Shown here: positions 26,245-34,924 of the stretch, one piece after another | How the letters are laid out: every line of letters starts with the position of its first letter | Numbering within the stretch: the stretch's first letter is position 1 | Origin: Hyphococcus sp. | GTDB lineage: Bacteria > Pseudomonadota > Alphaproteobacteria > Caulobacterales > Parvularculaceae | Length of the DNA: 64,000 nt | Direction: 5' to 3' | Assembly: GCA_028289605.1 (NCBI GenBank) | Contig: JANQON010000005.1 | Coordinates: 1 to 64,000, forward strand | Position numbers and translations under genes: made by a program | Notes under the pieces: generated by a model | Databases searched by the model: none | What the model was told of the DNA's origin: nothing | The model's input: only the letters and a program-made list of their open reading frames with translations

Positions 26245-27450
26245 TTACTCCGCCGCGCCGCGTACGCTGTTGGGACCGGGGGCCTCTGAAACGCCCGCCA
26301 GCCTTACGGTTTCCTTTTGCCCGCGAGCGGCGACCTTGGCGGCCCGCGCCTGATCGATCGATCCGCTATAGAGAAAAACCGAGACGGCGAGGAAGATCGC
26401 AAAAATGCCCCACATGGAAATGTAGGGGGATAGTTCTCCATTTGCAGCCACGACCGTCGCCCATTCCTCCAGCAGCTCATGGTAGACGATCAGGATGGCG
26501 ATGCCGATCACCGGTTTCAGCGACGACGCCTTGCGCCGGCCGGTGACGCCCATGGCGATCGCCAGGATCGGCATGACGAGAAATGTGAGGGGATGAATAA
26601 TGCGCCAATGCAGCCCCGCCCGATAATCGTCATAAAGCGGCGACGCCTCTGCGTTCGGACTTCGCAATAGCGCCAGAATTTCGCCAAAGGTTGCTTCCCG
26701 TTCATCTCCGCCGCGTTCGGGAAATACGCCGATCGCCGGCAGATCGACCTCAATATCGAAAGAATCAAACTCTGAGCGCGATATCTGCGTCCCGTCGGGG
26801 CTGATGATCAAGGTGCGCCCCTCTTCGAGGTTTAAAAGAAGCGTGCTGATGTCCGGAGTGGTTGAAATGGCGCCTGAGCGAGCGGTGATCGTCGTTGTTC
26901 CGCCGTCCGTGGTTTTGCGTTCCAGGAATATTTGCTCCGCGTTGCGGGTCTCTCTGTTAATGGTCCCGAGACGGATCGTCACGCGGTCAGAAATCTCGAC
27001 AAACTCGCCTGCGGGAATCTTGATCCCGAGCGCCCCGCTGGTCACGTCGAAACGGATCTGACGATACTCATAGCGGGCGAAGGGCTGGATGTAGGAAACA
27101 AGCAGAAAGTCAAACACCATCAACAACAGCATAAGCAGATAGATCGGCCGCAGCATCCTCCCGAAAGAAGCGCCGCTTGAACTGAGCGCGTCGAGCTCGC
27201 TGGACATCGACAGATTACGAAAGGCCAGCAGCACGCCAAGAAAGGCGCCCAGCGGCAAGGCGAGGCCGAGATAGTGCGGCAGAAGGTTGGCGAGCATGCG
27301 CCACACCACATCCACCGGTCCCTGTTCCGCCAGGACGAAATCGAACAAGCGCAGCATCTGCTCAAGGAGCAGGAGCATGCCGGCGATGCAGAGCGCCAGC
27401 AGAAGCGGGGTCATCACAGCGCGGAGGATGTAGCGGTCAATCAGGTTCAT
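26245..27450 (-). CDS. lptF: LPS export permease LptF
   Basis: 401 residues: MNLIDRYILRAVMTPLLLAL is a typical LptF start, followed by two more membrane segments, a periplasmic domain (about 120-290) and three C-terminal membrane segments (GLHWRIIHPLTFLVMPILAIAMG). A short cytoplasmic tail of about 40 residues (SIDQARAAKVAARGQ) follows. It lies directly ahead of lptG with 3 bases between them, so the pair is co-translated. Confidence 0.93.
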   Translation of the reverse strand: MNLIDRYILRAVMTPLLLALCIAGMLLLLEQMLRLFDFVLAEQGPVDVVWRMLANLLPHYLGLALPLGAFLGVLLAFRNLSMSSELDALSSSGASFGRMLRPIYLLMLLLMVFDFLLVSYIQPFARYEYRQIRFDVTSGALGIKIPAGEFVEISDRVTIRLGTINRETRNAEQIFLERKTTDGGTTTITARSGAISTTPDISTLLLNLEEGRTLIISPDGTQISRSEFDSFDIEVDLPAIGVFPERGGDEREATFGEILALLRSPNAEASPLYDDYRAGLHWRIIHPLTFLVMPILAIAMGVTGRRKASSLKPVIGIAILIVYHELLEEWATVVAANGELSPYISMWGIFAIFLAVSVFLYSGSIDQARAAKVAARGQKETVRLAGVSEAPGPNSVRGAAE

Positions 27451-27561
27451 GGGGGCGCTGCGGCTCTACGGACGTGGCAAGGCGGCGCCGATGGCTGATA
27501 CAGCTGCGGCGCATTCAGCGTCTGTAGCGAATTCCGGGCCATTCTGAAAGCGACTTGCAGG

Positions 27562-28515
27562 TTATCGGCTGGCGGTCGAGCGGGCGAGCGGCGCCGTCGC
27601 CGCGAACAAGACGGCGTTGAATAACTGGGACAATCCGGCTTCTGCGACCAGCATGCCCGCCACTGCGGCCTCCGGCATGCCCACTATTGGGGAAAGGGCG
27701 AGCGCGGCAGTAAGGTAAACGACGTCCTGATTTGGCAGAAACGGGATCCGGCTGAGCACCAGCTGCATGGCGATAAAGACGAACCATGCCTCCAACGGGG
27801 CGCCCGGCAAAGCGGCCGCATACATGGCCGCATGAAGGCCGATAATGAGAATCTGACGGGTGGCGTGCACGCTGAGGAGCACCGGCATCACCCCTGGCGG
27901 CAAGGCGATCAGCCGTCGGCGAAAGACCATAACCAGAACAGCGAGGGTCGCTGCGGTCATAAAGGCGATGGCGAAAAGGACCCCGGCGCCGGGAAACGCC
28001 TCAACGCCTGCGCGCAGGCCGCCGGTTCCCGCAAGGAAAAAAATCAGGAGGACGGTCGCTGAATTCGACGTGAAAGCGGAGAGAAGATTATTGTCCTTCA
28101 CGCCGACGATGATTGTCTTGTCCGAAAGGCTTAGCCGGCGTCGAGCCCAGATCGTCAGGAAAGCCTCGCCTGAGTAACCCATGACGGCGAAATTGTAGAC
28201 CCGCTTGCGAATGAAGACGAAGAAGTGGCGAAGCAGCGGGGTTTGCCAGACAATTTCATAGATCGCTAACTCCGAAACGGGCAGGGCGAGAAAACGCAGC
28301 ACGAAGAAGAAATAAAACCAGGGCGACTGCGGCAGATTGTCGAAGACTTCGCCCCATCCCACGCTGGTCAGGCGATAGATGAGATAAACGACGACGCCCG
28401 TGAAAATCGTATAACGGGCGATTTTCAAGCCGAGCTGCACGTCTTCGCGGTCGCGCAGAACACGCCACCGATCGCGCACGCCGACGCCCAGACGCCTCCA
28501 GTCGATCAATGCCAT
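27562..28515 (-). CDS. multi-pass membrane protein, possibly flippase-like (UPF0104)
   Basis: 317 residues with about seven hydrophobic segments after a basic N terminus. I do not recognise a firm family. The general plan and features such as FLPNQDVVYLTAALAL resemble the membrane part of lysylphosphatidylglycerol synthases or UPF0104 flippases, but that is a weak match. It is divergent from a GT2 gene and close to two GT4 genes, so a role in moving or building a glycolipid is plausible. A hairpin terminator lies just upstream of its start. Confidence 0.65.
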   Translation of the reverse strand: MALIDWRRLGVGVRDRWRVLRDREDVQLGLKIARYTIFTGVVVYLIYRLTSVGWGEVFDNLPQSPWFYFFFVLRFLALPVSELAIYEIVWQTPLLRHFFVFIRKRVYNFAVMGYSGEAFLTIWARRRLSLSDKTIIVGVKDNNLLSAFTSNSATVLLIFFLAGTGGLRAGVEAFPGAGVLFAIAFMTAATLAVLVMVFRRRLIALPPGVMPVLLSVHATRQILIIGLHAAMYAAALPGAPLEAWFVFIAMQLVLSRIPFLPNQDVVYLTAALALSPIVGMPEAAVAGMLVAEAGLSQLFNAVLFAATAPLARSTASR

Positions 28516-28547
28516 GCGTCGTTTCTTTTCATTGCCCGATCAACTAG

Positions 28548-28579
28548 AAAAAGCCCGTCCGCTTGGTTCGCCGACGGGC
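28548..28579 (-). terminator. minus-strand terminator-like hairpin upstream of a gene start
   Basis: GCCCGTC and GACGGGC (28553-28559 and 28573-28579) pair over a 13-base loop and, read on the minus strand, are followed by five T (28552-28548). It lies 33 bases upstream of the start of the 317-residue membrane protein, in a divergent promoter region where no minus-strand gene needs ending. It could be a leader attenuator or the end of a short antisense RNA. Confidence 0.6.
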
Positions 28580-28622
28580 GCTGGGAAGCCTGAACCACTA
28601 CTAGACCGAAGAGAGCGGGGCA

Positions 28623-29423
28623 ATGTCTCAGAATTCGCGCTGGAGCGTCGTCATCCCGGCCTATAATGAAGAGGCATTTCTTCCGGCGACACTGGACTGT
28701 TTTTTTGCGCAAACCGCTGAACGGCCCAAACTCGTCCTGGTGGACAACCGGTCAACCGACGCCACCCGGGAACTCATGGATCGAACGGCGGCCAGTCATC
28801 CTGGGCGGAACATTACGATCCTCTCCGACGGCCGACCCGGAAAAATCAACGCGCTGGAAACGGCTATCAAAACGTTGGACACGGAGTTCGCAGCATTTTG
28901 GGATGCGGACACAATCTATCCGGAGGCCTATCTTCAGCGTGCAGAGGCAATTTTCGACGGCGGTGAAAATGTCGCCGCCGCGTTTGCGTTCGGCGTTTAT
29001 AGCGATGCCGGCGCGTTCGACGCCTGGTTCACAAAGAAAAAAGGCGCGTTTGCGGCGGCGCTGTTGCGCAATCAGGGTCATACCGGCGGTTACGGTCACG
29101 CTTTCCGGGTGTCTGCGCTGAAAGCGGCTGGCGGTTACTCGGCGAAACTGTGGCCGTTCATGGTCGCCGACCACGAAATCGTCAATCGCGTCCGAAAGCA
29201 GGGTGAGATCCGATATTCAGCAGACCACTATTGCGTAACTTCGGCGCGGCGGGATGATCGAGGGCGCGTTGATTGGACGCTTCGCGAGCGCCTCTTGTAC
29301 AATGCAACGCCGGCGTCGCGGCATGATTGGTTTTTTTACGAGTTCCTGAAACCGCGGTTTGAGGCGCGCAAATTCTTCAACTCGAATCTGCGCGATCGGG
29401 ACTGGGAAAACGACGCGGAATAA
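28623..29423 (+). CDS. family 2 glycosyltransferase
   Basis: 266 residues, GT-A fold. WSVVIPAYNEEAFLPATLDCFFAQT is the nucleotide-sugar strand, and AFWDADTIYPEAYL carries the DxD metal site (DAD). There is no membrane segment, unlike processive synthases. It is divergent from the membrane protein and convergent with a GT4 gene. It likely adds one sugar in a lipid or surface glycan pathway; donor and acceptor are unknown. Confidence 0.9.
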   Translation: MSQNSRWSVVIPAYNEEAFLPATLDCFFAQTAERPKLVLVDNRSTDATRELMDRTAASHPGRNITILSDGRPGKINALETAIKTLDTEFAAFWDADTIYPEAYLQRAEAIFDGGENVAAAFAFGVYSDAGAFDAWFTKKKGAFAAALLRNQGHTGGYGHAFRVSALKAAGGYSAKLWPFMVADHEIVNRVRKQGEIRYSADHYCVTSARRDDRGRVDWTLRERLLYNATPASRHDWFFYEFLKPRFEARKFFNSNLRDRDWENDAE

Positions 29424-29431
29424 ATGCGCCG

Positions 29432-30616
29432 CTAGGCGGCCGCGCGGGCCACTCTCTTTTCTTCGGTCAGGCGCGCATAGTGCTCGAACAATATCTGGAA
29501 ATGATCCGTTGGCGTATTAATTCGGTTGGCTCCGGCGCGGGCTGCGAGCGACAGTGTGTTGCGATCCCGGTCTTTGATGCGGAGCATGGCGTCATATAGC
29601 GCTTCTGCGTCGCCGGCCCTGTAGGTTTCCGCATAAGTCGGATGCGTCAGCTCCGCCGCGCCGCCCATGTTCGGCGCAATGAGAGGCAAGCCTGACGCCA
29701 GCGCCTCGGCGACCACGAGGCCAAATGTCTCTGCAGCGCCGCCGTGAAGGAAATAGTCGCCGCTCGCTAGCAGTCTGGCGAGGCGCTCGCGATCCCTGAC
29801 GGGGCCGGCGACATGAACGCCGGGCGCTTCGGCGGCGCGTTTTTCTACCCATGACCGCGATGGACCGTCGCCGATAAGATACAGCCCCGCAGGGTGGTCC
29901 TTGGCGAAAGCCTGAAAGCCCTTGATCAACGTTCCAATCCGTTTTTCAGGGTGATGGCGGCTGACAGCGATAAACAGCGTCGCCTGGGGGTCGCGCACGC
30001 CGCAGGCGAGCAGCATTTCCTTGCGCGCCGCGTCGTTGCGCAGTTCGTGAGAGAAGAGCGACTTGTCGACGCCCATGGGCGCGTGAATCGGGCGCTTGAC
30101 CCCGTAGTTTTCGAACCGCGACGCTAGCCAGTCCCCGCCGACGACGACGGAATCAAAGCGCGCCGTCAGGCGACGCAGGTAGAACCAGAACCAAAAACAG
30201 AGCTTGTCGACCGTGCCGGCGTTAAGAAACGGCGTCAGGAAGGTTTGCGGATACACCGCCACGGGGTCCTGGTGAGCGAACAAAACTTTCGGCGCCGCGG
30301 CTTTCCAACCGGCGGCGATCCATGCGCCGCGCCACGTTGATGAGGCTTCGACAAGCGTCGGTTTGATGTCGTTGAGAACCTCATGCACCGGCGCCGAACG
30401 CCAGAAAATATGATATCGCGGGTCGGGCGCCAGCGTCGGCGATTTCACCCAGACGACTTCGCCGCCGGCGCGTTGCTCACGGCGGTCTTCGGGCCCAGGC
30501 GCGATAATGCTGACCGACTGTCCAAGCCGCGCCGCCGCATCGAGTTTCTGGTCGATGTAGGTTTTCACACCGCCGCCATTCTCGCTGTAGAACTCGCAGA
30601 TATCCGCTATCCGCAT
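29432..30616 (-). CDS. family 4 glycosyltransferase (first of two)
   Basis: 394 residues from ATG 30616 (GAGGGG upstream). GT-B fold: FYSENGGGVKTYIDQKLDAA at the N terminus, FIAVSRHHPEKRIGTLIKGFQ and the C-terminal EX7E donor site in GGAAETFGLVVAEALASGLPLIAP. A retaining enzyme using a nucleotide sugar, likely at the cytoplasmic face. It is 37 bases after a second GT4 gene in the same direction, so the two probably build one disaccharide head group. Confidence 0.9.
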   Translation of the reverse strand: MRIADICEFYSENGGGVKTYIDQKLDAAARLGQSVSIIAPGPEDRREQRAGGEVVWVKSPTLAPDPRYHIFWRSAPVHEVLNDIKPTLVEASSTWRGAWIAAGWKAAAPKVLFAHQDPVAVYPQTFLTPFLNAGTVDKLCFWFWFYLRRLTARFDSVVVGGDWLASRFENYGVKRPIHAPMGVDKSLFSHELRNDAARKEMLLACGVRDPQATLFIAVSRHHPEKRIGTLIKGFQAFAKDHPAGLYLIGDGPSRSWVEKRAAEAPGVHVAGPVRDRERLARLLASGDYFLHGGAAETFGLVVAEALASGLPLIAPNMGGAAELTHPTYAETYRAGDAEALYDAMLRIKDRDRNTLSLAARAGANRINTPTDHFQILFEHYARLTEEKRVARAAA

Positions 30617-30653
30617 GATCGCCCCTCTTTCGCCTCGCTGCGTCGCCCAATCG

Positions 30654-31892
30654 TCATGCGGCCGCCGAATAGGTTTGGCGCTGCGTTTCATTCCGGCCGG
30701 CGCCGTTATATTGCGCAATCGCCTCCCGATAGTTCGTAATAAGATCGTCGAGTATTGTTTCCCAAGAAAAGGTTAACGCTTTGGCGCGCGCCGCTGCGCC
30801 CATCCGCACGCGCAGTTCGCGAGACCGCGCAAGCTCGATCAATTTTTCCGTGAACGCATCGACTCGCGCCTCCGCGATGAATCCGGTTGTATCGTGATCT
30901 ACGAGAGAGAGGCTCCCCGCGGCATTGGCGCAAAGCGACGGCAGGCCTGAAGCCATCGCTTCAAGGGTGACCTGCCCGAATGTTTCGGTGATGGAGGGAT
31001 TAAAGAAGACGTCGCCGCTTGCGTATGCGCGCGCCAATTCATCGCCTTCCTGATGGCCGATGAAGACAGCGTCGGGACTGACGGATCGGAAGTGTTCCAA
31101 CTCGGGGCCTGCGCCAACGACGAGCGGGCGCAGCGCCGGAACGTGTTCGCGTGCGGCCGTAACCGCCGACGCGAAATGATCAATTCCTTTTTCAAGAACA
31201 AGCCGGCCGACAAACAACACTGCGATATCGTCGTCGGCGATATTGACCGACTGTCGCCAGGCGAGATCACGCTTTGCCGGATTGAACTGTTCGCTGTCGA
31301 CGCCGCGCGTCCACAGCCGCATTTCCTTGCCGATGCCCTCGGCGAGCAACTCGTCCGCCATGGACTGCGACGGCGGATAGACGTGCACGCAGCGGTTATA
31401 GAAATACTTCATGTATTTGGTCAGCAGACCCTCGGCCCAGGCCATGCCGTAATACCGCGGATAGGTGTCAAAACGCGTATGGAAGGAAGCGACCGCGGGA
31501 ATATTGTTTTTGCGGGCGAAATTCAGCGCGCCAAGGCCGCCGAGATCCGGGGCTGAAATGTGAATGAGATTCGGCGCAAAAGCTTGAAGGCGCTTTTTGG
31601 CTTCGCCATGCAGGCCAAGTCCGATCCGGTATTCCGGACGGCGAGGCGCAGCCGTCGACGGCAGCGAGATCAGCTCGCCAGCATGATCGAGATAACTGAT
31701 TTTTGACGTCGGCGCGAAGACCAGAACGTCGTGTCTGCGCCGCTCAAGGTGGGCGACCAATTTATTCAGCGCACGGACCGGTCCGTCCATCACATAATTG
31801 TAGTTGCCGGAGAAAAGCGCAACGCGCAACGTCTCGCCGTCGACGCCGGGGGCGCGCGTGTCGTGGGCCGCATGCGAGTCGTCAGATGACAT
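30654..31892 (-). CDS. family 4 glycosyltransferase (second of two)
   Basis: 412 residues. N-terminal LRVALFSGNYNYVMDGPVRALNKLVAHLERRRHDVLVF and IHISAPDLGGLGALNFARK resemble the MgtA/Sqd2/GtfA lipid glycosyltransferases that act on diacylglycerol. The donor site is NPSITETFGQVTLEAMASGLP. It has no membrane segments. With the neighbouring GT4, GT2 and membrane protein it suggests synthesis of a membrane glycolipid. That pathway call is inference. Confidence 0.9.
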   Translation of the reverse strand: MSSDDSHAAHDTRAPGVDGETLRVALFSGNYNYVMDGPVRALNKLVAHLERRRHDVLVFAPTSKISYLDHAGELISLPSTAAPRRPEYRIGLGLHGEAKKRLQAFAPNLIHISAPDLGGLGALNFARKNNIPAVASFHTRFDTYPRYYGMAWAEGLLTKYMKYFYNRCVHVYPPSQSMADELLAEGIGKEMRLWTRGVDSEQFNPAKRDLAWRQSVNIADDDIAVLFVGRLVLEKGIDHFASAVTAAREHVPALRPLVVGAGPELEHFRSVSPDAVFIGHQEGDELARAYASGDVFFNPSITETFGQVTLEAMASGLPSLCANAAGSLSLVDHDTTGFIAEARVDAFTEKLIELARSRELRVRMGAAARAKALTFSWETILDDLITNYREAIAQYNGAGRNETQRQTYSAAA

Positions 31893-31955
31893 GGCGACCC
31901 GTTTTCAAGCGCGCGCGCCGCATTTCCGGCTCGCTGAAATATGCAGCGCGCGGAT

Positions 31956-32900
31956 TCATTTTTCCTGGTGTCCTTCGACCCAATCCCAGAACAGGGCGGA
32001 TATGTCGGCCCCGCCGAACTGACGCACTTCCTGAACGCCCGTCGGCGAAGTCACGTTGATCTCTGTCAAGTAGTCGCCAATGACGTCGATGCCGGCGAAC
32101 ACAAGGCCGCGTTCGGCAAGCGCCGGGCCGATGCGATCGCAGATTTCCTGATCTCGCTCTGTCATCTCAACGGGTTCAGCCTTGCCGCCGACATGCATGT
32201 TTGATCGCGTTTCGCCCTTTGCAGGCACGCGGTTGATGGCGCCCACCGCTTCCCCATCGAGGAGGATGATGCGTTTGTCTCCGCTGGTGACAGCCGGTAT
32301 GAATTTTTGCGCAATCATCGGTTCACGGTATGTCAGTGCAAAGAGCTCCAAAAGCGCGTTAAAGTTCCCATCGTCGGGTTTGACGCGGAATACTCCTTCG
32401 CCGCCGTTTCCGTAGAGCGGTTTCAGAATGATATCGCCATGCGCCAGCCTAAAGTCCTGAACTGCTTTCATATCACGAGTGATTAAGGTCGGCGGCGTGA
32501 GGTCTTCAAATTCTGTTACGAAAAGTTTCTCCGGCGCGTCGCGAATGGCGCGCGGATTGTTGAGTACGAGGGTTCGCCCTTCGAGCCTCTCGAGAATTTG
32601 AGCGGCTGTGATGTAGGCCATGTTGAACGGCGGATCCTGCCTGATCAGTACAACGTCAACGTCGCCGAGATCGAGCAGCGCTTCGTCGACAAGATGGACA
32701 TGCGCGCCCTGTTCCCGTTTGAGATTGTTCGCGCGCCGGACGCGGGCGCGCACCGCGCCGTCTTGGAGCTGCAGCGTTTCCGGACCGAAAACAAAGACTT
32801 CGTGACCGCGCCCGAAAGCCTCCAGCGCCATGTCAAATGTCGTGTCTGCGTGGACGTCGACGTGCTCGATCGGGTCCATCTGGATGGCGATCTTCAACAT
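31956..32900 (-). CDS. gshB: glutathione synthetase
   Basis: 314 residues. ATP-grasp enzyme joining gamma-Glu-Cys with Gly. MLKIAIQMDPIEHVDVHADTTF is the family start; VLIRQDPPFNMAYITAAQ, ILKPLYGNGGEGVF, FIPAVTSGDKRIILLDGE and INVTSPTGVQE are GshB hallmarks. Upstream on the same strand lie BON, yraN and rsmI, a common alphaproteobacterial gene order. gshA is not in the window. Confidence 0.97.
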   Translation of the reverse strand: MLKIAIQMDPIEHVDVHADTTFDMALEAFGRGHEVFVFGPETLQLQDGAVRARVRRANNLKREQGAHVHLVDEALLDLGDVDVVLIRQDPPFNMAYITAAQILERLEGRTLVLNNPRAIRDAPEKLFVTEFEDLTPPTLITRDMKAVQDFRLAHGDIILKPLYGNGGEGVFRVKPDDGNFNALLELFALTYREPMIAQKFIPAVTSGDKRIILLDGEAVGAINRVPAKGETRSNMHVGGKAEPVEMTERDQEICDRIGPALAERGLVFAGIDVIGDYLTEINVTSPTGVQEVRQFGGADISALFWDWVEGHQEK

Positions 32901-32929
32901 GAGGCTCTCCTGTCAGGTTGGCCGCGGCG

Positions 32930-33472
32930 CTATTGCGCATCGCCCGGCTGGCGGACGAGGACGTGGCTTACGACTTTGTTCACGCCGCCGATGGTCCGGG
33001 CGAGCGACACCGCTTCTTCAAGCTCGGCCTGGTCGCGCGCCGCGCCGATCATATAAACCGCGCCCCCGGAAACGGCGATTTTGTAACGACTTGAGGTGAC
33101 GTCGCCGTCGGTCAGCAGTTTCGCCTTCAGGGTCTGGTCGATGCGCGTATCCGCCAGGCCCTGTCCGAATGACGTTTTATCCCCAATGAAAACCTCGTCG
33201 ATCACCTGATCGACGCCGTCCGCTTTCCAGGCGTTTTCAATCAATTTGTCGCGACCGGCCTCTGTGCGCATGGTGCCGGTGAGCATCAGGCGTCCCTCGA
33301 AAAGGGTAATATCGATGTCCGAATAATCGTGGGTGCGGTCGGTGAAGAGAACGCCTTTCAGGTCGGCGTTGCCGGCAATGTCGGACAGGCTGGCGTCCAG
33401 CGACCGGCTGGAGGCGCAGGCGGCGGAGAGAAGGACGACGGCGACGGTGAGGGACAAGCGTAAGAAATTCAT
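32930..33472 (-). CDS. BON-domain lipoprotein
   Basis: 180 residues from ATG 33472. N-terminal signal ending in LLSAAC, a slightly atypical lipobox (Ser at -3). Two BON domains follow (about 35-105, DYSDIDITLFEGRLMLTGTMRT; and about 110-178, YKIAVSGGAVYMIGAARDQ). BON lipoproteins such as DolP are periplasmic and bind phospholipids at the outer membrane. In E. coli dolP is also near yraN and rsmI, which supports a DolP-like role. Confidence 0.87.
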   Translation of the reverse strand: MNFLRLSLTVAVVLLSAACASSRSLDASLSDIAGNADLKGVLFTDRTHDYSDIDITLFEGRLMLTGTMRTEAGRDKLIENAWKADGVDQVIDEVFIGDKTSFGQGLADTRIDQTLKAKLLTDGDVTSSRYKIAVSGGAVYMIGAARDQAELEEAVSLARTIGGVNKVVSHVLVRQPGDAQ

Positions 33473-33553
33473 TGTTTTTCGGCCTTTACTCTTTTCTGGA
33501 TCGAAACAGGCCTCGACCTTGAGCCATTTCGCCAAAATTGAAAACGTCGTCCG

Positions 33554-33937
33554 TTATTCGCCGAAGCGCCAGGCAGCACGGACATGGCGAACCCCGTGAC
33601 GCGATATCGCGACGATATCGTATCGCATGGCGCAATCGGCAAGGTCGGGGCGCTGTGCGATGTACATGTCCGCGGCGCGTTCGATCCGGCGCCGCGCCTT
33701 TGCGCGCACGGCGCTGAGGGCTTCGTTCACGCTCCGCCGTTGCTTGACCTCGGCGAAAACAAGAATCTTGCCCCGCCTGGCGATGAGATCGATCTCACCG
33801 CTGTGGACGCGATAGCGCATTCTCAGGATGCGATAGCCCTTTGCCATCAGGACCAGAGCGGCGAGCCATTCCGACCGACGGCCTGCGCGCTCAGCGCGCC
33901 GCCGCGCTCCCCCCGACCTGTCCGGTGTGGGGGCCAT
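33554..33937 (-). CDS. YraN family endonuclease-like protein (UPF0102)
   Basis: 127 residues. RRAERAGRRSEWLAALVLMAKGYRIL, SGEIDLIARRGKILVFAEVKQR hold the PD-(D/E)xK-type residues (GEIDLI...FAEVK) typical of the UPF0102 family, and ITxRK-like basic helix follows. The cellular role of the family is not settled. It lies 6 bases after rsmI, as in many Proteobacteria. Confidence 0.93.
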   Translation of the reverse strand: MAPTPDRSGGARRRAERAGRRSEWLAALVLMAKGYRILRMRYRVHSGEIDLIARRGKILVFAEVKQRRSVNEALSAVRAKARRRIERAADMYIAQRPDLADCAMRYDIVAISRHGVRHVRAAWRFGE

Positions 33938-33943
33938 GGACGG

Positions 33944-34792
33944 TTACGCCTTTCTCAGCGCCAGCGCACGCTCATAGGCTTCCTTCCGCGACACGCCCAG
34001 CGCGTCCGCCGCTGCGCGCGCCGCGTCTTTCACCGTCATGTCCGATAGGGCGTTCGTCAAAAACGCATCCACATCTTCCGGCGTCGATTGCGTGGTTTCC
34101 CCGGGAAAGACCAGGATGACGATTTCTCCCTTCGCTGGCGTTTGCGCATAATGCGCATGCAAGGACGCGAGATCGCCTTCGCGAAACTCTTCGTGAATTT
34201 TTGTCAATTCCCGCGCGACCACGCAGGCCCGACCGTCGCCGAACGCGCGCGCCATGGCGGCGAGGCAATCGGCGAGCCGCGGGCCTGTCTCATAAAACAC
34301 AAGCGTCCCCGGCGTTGAGGAGAAATCGCGCATAAACGTTTCCCGCGCCGCCTTTTTGGGCGGCGGAAACCCCGCGAATGTAAACCGGTCCGTCGACGCC
34401 CCGGCCGCGCTGAGCGCCGCGGTGACCGCGCTCGGCCCCGGCAGGGGAAAGACGTCGACGCCCGCGCGGCGCGCCTCGCGCACCAGCTTGTATCCGGGAT
34501 CGGCGATTAAGGGCGTGCCGGCGTCGGAAACCAGGCAAATCGTCTGACCATCCTGTAACTTTTTCAGTATGCCGGGGCGCGCCTGCGTCGCGTTGTGATC
34601 GTGGTACGCCTGACGCGGCGTCGTCACCTGATAGGCTGCGCAAAGCTTCGCCGTCTGCCGCGTGTCCTCACACAAAATGAGATCTGCGGTCTTCATCGTT
34701 TCAATGGCGCGATAGGTCACGTCGCCAAGATTGCCGATCGGCGTTGCGGTCACATAAAGGCCCGGTTTCACCTGTTTGCTATCTTTCGTCAT
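33944..34792 (-). CDS. rsmI: 16S rRNA (cytidine1402-2'-O)-methyltransferase
   Basis: 282 residues, tetrapyrrole-methylase fold. LYVTATPIGNLGDVTYRA, ILCEDTRQTAKL, CLVSDAGTPLIADPGYKLV and TFAGFPPPKKAARETF are the RsmI signatures. It methylates C1402 in the 16S decoding centre together with RsmH. It heads a minus-strand unit with yraN, BON and gshB, divergent from the lpoA-like gene. Confidence 0.97.
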   Translation of the reverse strand: MTKDSKQVKPGLYVTATPIGNLGDVTYRAIETMKTADLILCEDTRQTAKLCAAYQVTTPRQAYHDHNATQARPGILKKLQDGQTICLVSDAGTPLIADPGYKLVREARRAGVDVFPLPGPSAVTAALSAAGASTDRFTFAGFPPPKKAARETFMRDFSSTPGTLVFYETGPRLADCLAAMARAFGDGRACVVARELTKIHEEFREGDLASLHAHYAQTPAKGEIVILVFPGETTQSTPEDVDAFLTNALSDMTVKDAARAAADALGVSRKEAYERALALRKA

Positions 34793-34816
34793 TATGAGAG
34801 TGATGACTGGACTGGG

Positions 34817-34843
34817 GCCCCCGCGTCAATGCGGGGGCGTTTT
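34817..34843 (+). terminator. terminator-like hairpin in lpoA leader
   Basis: GCCCCCGC (34817-34824) and GCGGGGGC (34831-34838) form a perfect 8-bp stem with a 6-base loop, then GTTTT. It points toward the lpoA-like gene and lies 82 bases before its start, inside the divergent promoter region with rsmI. It may attenuate lpoA or end a short divergent transcript. Confidence 0.6.
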
Positions 34844-34924
34844 ACGTTGTTTACCGCCCGGACGGGGCGGGCTAGGGTCGCCGCCGGGGCGATTGCATGC
34901 CGAGACAGGGCAGAGGGACCAAAG

